In this document: one piece after another, positions 61,023 through 64,000 of the stretch
Layout of the letters: each line of letters opens with the position of its first letter
Position numbering within the stretch: position 1 is the stretch's first letter
Source: a bacterium
GTDB lineage: Bacteria; Bacillota; Bacilli; Lactobacillales; Streptococcaceae
Length of the DNA: 64,000 nucleotides
Direction of reading: 5' to 3'
Assembly: GCA_905221235.1 (NCBI GenBank)
Contig: CAJNCJ010000005.1
Location: forward strand, 1 to 64,000
Notes under the pieces: generated by a model
The model's database searches: none
Told to the model about the DNA's origin: nothing
What the model saw: the letters and a program-made list of their open reading frames with translations, nothing else
Translations under genes and position numbers: made by a program

Positions 61023-62434
61023 TTTAATCCATCTAGACCTCCAGCAGAATGGCCCCCAATCAGCTTGCTTCTAGCAAGACTCCGAGAGGCTTCTTCCAGT
61101 GCATTGGCTTTTAAAAGGGAGGTGAAACCAAATTGTTCCCGAATGGAGTCAATGGCCGTCTGGAGCCTTTCTTCTTTTTCTAACTTATCAACATCATCAA
61201 AGAGAGATATCAAACCAAAGGACTCGTCCACAAATCCTGAATAGTTGACTCCGACACTTCTGACCGCTCCAGAAGTGTATTTATTATGAAATAGCTTCAA
61301 AACATGGTCTGTTAAAATAGCTGTATTATTGGTCGGTTCGACCTTCATTTGTGTGTGTATAGAGGGCCTGACTTCCTGTTTAGAAAAACCAAGATAGATA
61401 GAAACAAGGGTTGTTTTCTTGCCCGCCCTTCTCAGTCTAATAGCGACCTGCTCCGCCATTTCTCGAAGAATAATTTCGATATCTCGTAGCTTCACGTAGT
61501 CTCTCGGCAAGATTTGAGAATTCCCCAACCCTCGAGACTTGGCTTTATAGGGCCTATGAACATTGCTCTCATCAATCCCATTAGCATGAAACCACAAACG
61601 TAGGCCAGCCTGACCGAGAACTTTCTGTAGATGGTCTGGATTGCTGGTAGCCAATTCTTTGATGGAAAAAATCCCCAAGGCATTCAAGCGTTTCTCCATC
61701 CGCCTGCCAATCCCCCAAAAGTCCGTCATCTTAGGAATGGCCCAGACCTTCTCTTCCACATCCTGGTAAGACCAATTGGCCCTCATGGTCGGGGTATGCT
61801 TTGCCTCATTGTCCAGAGCCAACTTCGCCAGTAAGGGATTGGCATTGGACATGCCTACTGTAGAGTAGATCCCTGTCTGCCTCCAAATATCCCTCTGAAT
61901 GCGGGCAGAAAGCAGATCCAGCTTGTCTTTGCGAGAGAGACTCTTGTCCGGAATGAAATAGTTGAGCGAACTAGTCAGGTCGATAAAGCCCTCATCGATA
62001 GAGTAGGGATAAATATCATCTGGACTACCATAATTTTGAAAGATTCGCTGGATTTCCATATTGACCGCTATGTACTCATCCATCCGAGGAGGCACAATCA
62101 AGGTCACTTGAGCCCAATCTTCGATGTAACGAACATAGTCCGAGTCGGTAGGCAAGCCTTGCTTTCGAGCATTGTAATAGGAAAATTTGCGCGTTTTGAT
62201 ATCAAAAGGCAGATCATAGGCTCGACCAACATTGGACTTGCCAAAAATCTTCTTAAACATGGGGGAGGAAGCTAGGATAAGACCTGTTGAATTATCCGCT
62301 CGACTCATGACACAAAGCGAAGTCTTCAGCGGATGCAAGCCCCTTTTCACACACTCGACACTAGCATAAAAAGATTTCATATCGACAAAGGCAATATCAC
62401 TTTTGGGCTCTATGGAATAATCAAAGTAGCCCAT
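61019..62434 (-). CDS. umuC: Y-family DNA polymerase, UmuC-like
   Basis: This 471-residue translesion polymerase has the palm motif FVDMKSFYASVECVKRG (Asp18) and the catalytic YSIDEGFIDLTS (Asp147, Glu148), a helix-hairpin-helix region (FWGIGRRMEKRLNALGI) and a little-finger domain with ARRAGKKTT-like sequence. It belongs to the UmuC/UvrX type of Gram-positive bacteria. It lies four bases after the repressor gene and should be induced by DNA damage. Such genes are often carried on conjugative elements, but no such element is visible here. Confidence 0.92.
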   Translation of the reverse strand: MGYFDYSIEPKSDIAFVDMKSFYASVECVKRGLHPLKTSLCVMSRADNSTGLILASSPMFKKIFGKSNVGRAYDLPFDIKTRKFSYYNARKQGLPTDSDYVRYIEDWAQVTLIVPPRMDEYIAVNMEIQRIFQNYGSPDDIYPYSIDEGFIDLTSSLNYFIPDKSLSRKDKLDLLSARIQRDIWRQTGIYSTVGMSNANPLLAKLALDNEAKHTPTMRANWSYQDVEEKVWAIPKMTDFWGIGRRMEKRLNALGIFSIKELATSNPDHLQKVLGQAGLRLWFHANGIDESNVHRPYKAKSRGLGNSQILPRDYVKLRDIEIILREMAEQVAIRLRRAGKKTTLVSIYLGFSKQEVRPSIHTQMKVEPTNNTAILTDHVLKLFHNKYTSGAVRSVGVNYSGFVDESFGLISLFDDVDKLEKEERLQTAIDSIREQFGFTSLLKANALEEASRSLARSKLIGGHSAGGLDGLK

Positions 62435-62437
62435 AGG

Positions 62438-63124
62438 CTAGCCCTCCATCGGCACAAAATTTCCAACGATAATCCCTACAATCCGAGGATCTTCCTCATA
62501 GGCAATGAAAATGTCCTTGTATTTAGGATTGATAGAGACCAGACGCAATCCATTCTCCTCTCGATAGACCCTTTTGATATAGGTTTGGTTGTTGCAAACC
62601 ACTGCATAAACTGCCCCGTCATAGTCAAACCCTGTCTCTCGAATCAGAGCAACTGAACCATTTTGATATTTAGGTTCCATGGAGTCCCCAGACACCCAAG
62701 ACGCAAAATCATGGGCCAACTCCTCATTAAAGTAAACCGTATCAAAATTCCTGTCATCGTAGACTGACGCCCCGATACCTGCTGACATGCGTTCATAGAC
62801 ACGGTACTCGTAGAGGCGCTCTGGCATGGTCGACACTTTCTTGTCTTGTTCCTCTTGAGCCAGATTGCGAGCATAAAGAACAACCTTCTCCTTCCCTTGC
62901 TTGGAGAGGCTATTATAGAGACGAACAATCTCAATCTGGGTAAAGTGCCCTTTTGCTACTTTTAAAATGTTCTCTAGCTGAGCAACCTTCTCCTTGGACG
63001 GTTCCTTGATCCCACGTTCCCAAGCCGAGTAAGCCTGAAAACTAATCCCAAGTTGCTCTGCAATTTCCTTCTGTGTCAGTTTTAACTCTTTCCTCCGAGC
63101 CTTGAGTTTCGCTGGCTGATACAT
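62438..63124 (-). CDS. hdiR: HdiR-like self-cleaving SOS repressor
   Basis: This 228-residue protein joins an N-terminal HTH_3 domain (LKLTQKEIAEQLGISFQAYS near 14-33) to a C-terminal S24 peptidase. The self-cleavage site is most likely Ala115-Gly116 in ERMSAGIGAS. The catalytic pair is Ser148 (SGDSMEPKY) and Lys184 (YIKRV). This is the HdiR type known in Lactococcus and S. uberis, where it represses a umuC operon until RecA triggers cleavage. Streptococci of this group lack LexA, so it is the likely SOS regulator here. GGAGGTG precedes the start. Confidence 0.9.
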   Translation of the reverse strand: MYQPAKLKARRKELKLTQKEIAEQLGISFQAYSAWERGIKEPSKEKVAQLENILKVAKGHFTQIEIVRLYNSLSKQGKEKVVLYARNLAQEEQDKKVSTMPERLYEYRVYERMSAGIGASVYDDRNFDTVYFNEELAHDFASWVSGDSMEPKYQNGSVALIRETGFDYDGAVYAVVCNNQTYIKRVYREENGLRLVSINPKYKDIFIAYEEDPRIVGIIVGNFVPMEG

Positions 63125-63183
63125 AATTCACCTCCTATTATATGCTTGAATGGAGAACATCTCCCTTATAAAGACAAATCGAT

Positions 63184-63212
63184 AGTTGAACTTATATTTT
63201 TAAGACTCAACC
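63184..63212. promoter_or_regulatory. imperfect inverted repeat in the hdiR leader
   Basis: AGTTGAACTTA faces TAAGACTCAACC with one unpaired base on each side, around an AT-rich loop. It lies between the predicted transcription start and hdiR. It could be an operator for HdiR or an RNA hairpin. Confidence 0.4.
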
Positions 63213-63228
63213 ATTTTGGTTTAGTTTT

Positions 63229-63257
63229 ATTATATAAAAAAAGTTGACAAATGTCTA
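63229..63257 (-). promoter_or_regulatory. promoter of the hdiR-umuC operon
   Basis: TAGACA (63252-63257), 17 bases, TATAAT (63229-63234) on the minus strand. The palindrome GACA-AA-TGTC (63245-63254) overlaps the -35 and is a candidate operator. Confidence 0.68.
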
Positions 63258-63296
63258 CTAGGAATATCAGAAACATCGTGACTTTTCATCAAACTA

Positions 63297-63335
63297 AAAG
63301 GACTTAGCCCTGTACAATACAGAACTAAATCCTTT
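63297..63335 (-). terminator. terminator of the peptide transporter gene
   Basis: AAAGGATTTAG and CTAAGTCCTTT pair on the minus strand with a loop holding a CTGTA-TACAG hairpin; only four T follow. Confidence 0.6.
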
Positions 63336-63388
63336 GGATAACTAATTGATCTAACTTTTAAAATTCCTACAGAAATTCCAGTTTTTCT

Positions 63389-64000
63389 CTATTTGATACC
63401 AGACATTAGTTTTTCAATACGTGGAACGTAGAAGAATAAGATAATACTGAATACAATCGTAATTCCTCCAACAATTCCATAGTAAGCGACTTCAGTTTCA
63501 CTTGTATAAAATTTTACAATTTGAGCATTGATAGCTTGGGCAGCAGCATTACTCAAGAACCAGATAGACATCATTTGTGCTTGGAAGGATTTTGGTGCTA
63601 GCTTAGTAGTGACTGATAGACCAATAGGCGAAATCAACATTTCCCCCACAATCACAATAGCCCAACTCATAATCAACCAGAAAGGACTAACCTTAACATC
63701 TACCCCAAAGAGCATCCCTGGCAACATCATCCACAAGAAGGATAGACCTGCCGCAAATAAACCGTAAGCAAATTTCTTAGAAGAGGACGGTTGATTTTTA
63801 CCCATTTTCCCCCACAACCAAGCAAAAATTGGCACATAAATCATAATGAAAAGTGGATTGATACTTTGGAAAAAGCTAGATGGGAAATGAATTTGATTTC
63901 CAAATGCATTAAAGTAAAGTCGAGTCTGATCATCCGCAAATAGAGCAAGAACAACAGAACCCTGCTCCTCAATAGACCAGAAAAGTACTCCGGCGATAAA
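63389..64000 (-). CDS. dtpT: POT-family di/tripeptide transporter, C-terminal part (cut by window edge)
   Basis: The frame is open to the right edge of the window, so the gene is partial. The visible 203 residues include FWSIEEQGS, the POT-family motif near a central helix, then [20 protein letters not shown] and several membrane helices with a Lys/Arg-rich C-terminus ending LMSGIK. The family imports di- and tripeptides with protons. A Met inside (63844) is not the real start. Peptide uptake would complement the three Ali lipoproteins in this window. Confidence 0.88.
   Translation of the reverse strand, partial: FIAGVLFWSIEEQGSVVLALFADDQTRLYFNAFGNQIHFPSSFFQSINPLFIMIYVPIFAWLWGKMGKNQPSSSKKFAYGLFAAGLSFLWMMLPGMLFGVDVKVSPFWLIMSWAIVIVGEMLISPIGLSVTTKLAPKSFQAQMMSIWFLSNAAAQAINAQIVKFYTSETEVAYYGIVGGITIVFSIILFFYVPRIEKLMSGIK

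Noticed and set aside
60374..63124. Integrated conjugative element around umuC
   Set aside because: UmuC genes are often on such elements, but no integrase, relaxase or attachment repeats are seen in this window.

Overview
The window is chromosomal DNA from a Mitis-group Streptococcus, most likely S. mitis or a very close pneumococcal relative. The base composition is low in GC. Gene order matches the pneumococcal backbone: liaFSR, mevalonate genes, choline-binding protein, ritR, gnd, mapZ, rnpB, gpsB, recU, pbp1A, aliA, capsule locus, dexB, luxS, clpL, mraY, pbp2X, ftsL, rsmH. BOX repeats and a choline-binding protein (implying choline-decorated teichoic acid) support this. Two AliB-like lipoprotein genes sit between dexB and the capsule genes, which is seen in commensal Mitis streptococci and in non-capsulated pneumococci, but here the capsule locus is complete. 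Species assignment is inference.

Layout: (1) 0.25-7.1 kb, minus strand: AlkD-like glycosylase, the LiaFSR cell-envelope stress system and the mvaK1-mvaD-mvaK2-fni operon. (2) 7.2-13.6 kb, minus: a choline-binding protein, the redox regulator RitR, gnd, the division-site protein MapZ, a 23S rRNA methyltransferase-like gene and RNase P RNA. (3) 13.6-17.4 kb: gpsB and a YpsA-like gene (minus), then recU-pbp1A (plus). (4) 17.6-46.5 kb, minus: a Wzx/Wzy polysaccharide locus flanked by peptide-binding lipoproteins (aliA on one side, two AliB-like genes on the other). The cluster runs wzg-wzh-wzd-wze-wchA-wchF, several transferases, wzy, wzx, glf, a Stealth-type phosphotransferase, a galactofuranosyltransferase and rmlACBD. 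It predicts a phosphodiester-linked polysaccharide with Glc, Rha and Galf, like the receptor polysaccharides of oral streptococci. A putative PD-(D/E)XK nuclease gene lies between rmlB and rmlD beside a duplicated 3' end of rmlB, and a second glf copy is frameshifted. (5) 46.7-57.6 kb: dexB with a cre site, a DUF1846 gene and luxS (plus), clpL with CtsR operators and an unlisted 29-codon ORF in its leader, and mraY-pbp2X-ftsL-rsmH. (6) 57.7-60.2 kb, plus: an Xre regulator with four small membrane proteins, two of them DUF3278-like and one a partial tandem duplicate, and a glutathione peroxidase. (7) 60.4-64 kb, minus: a HdiR-UmuC type SOS mutagenesis operon and the C-terminal part of a POT peptide transporter cut by the window edge.

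Much of the window serves the cell surface: isoprenoid precursors for the undecaprenyl carrier, capsule assembly on that carrier, peptidoglycan synthesis and division (MraY, PBP2x, PBP1a, FtsL, MapZ, GpsB), and envelope stress sensing. No tRNA, CRISPR array, intact insertion sequence or riboswitch was recognised.
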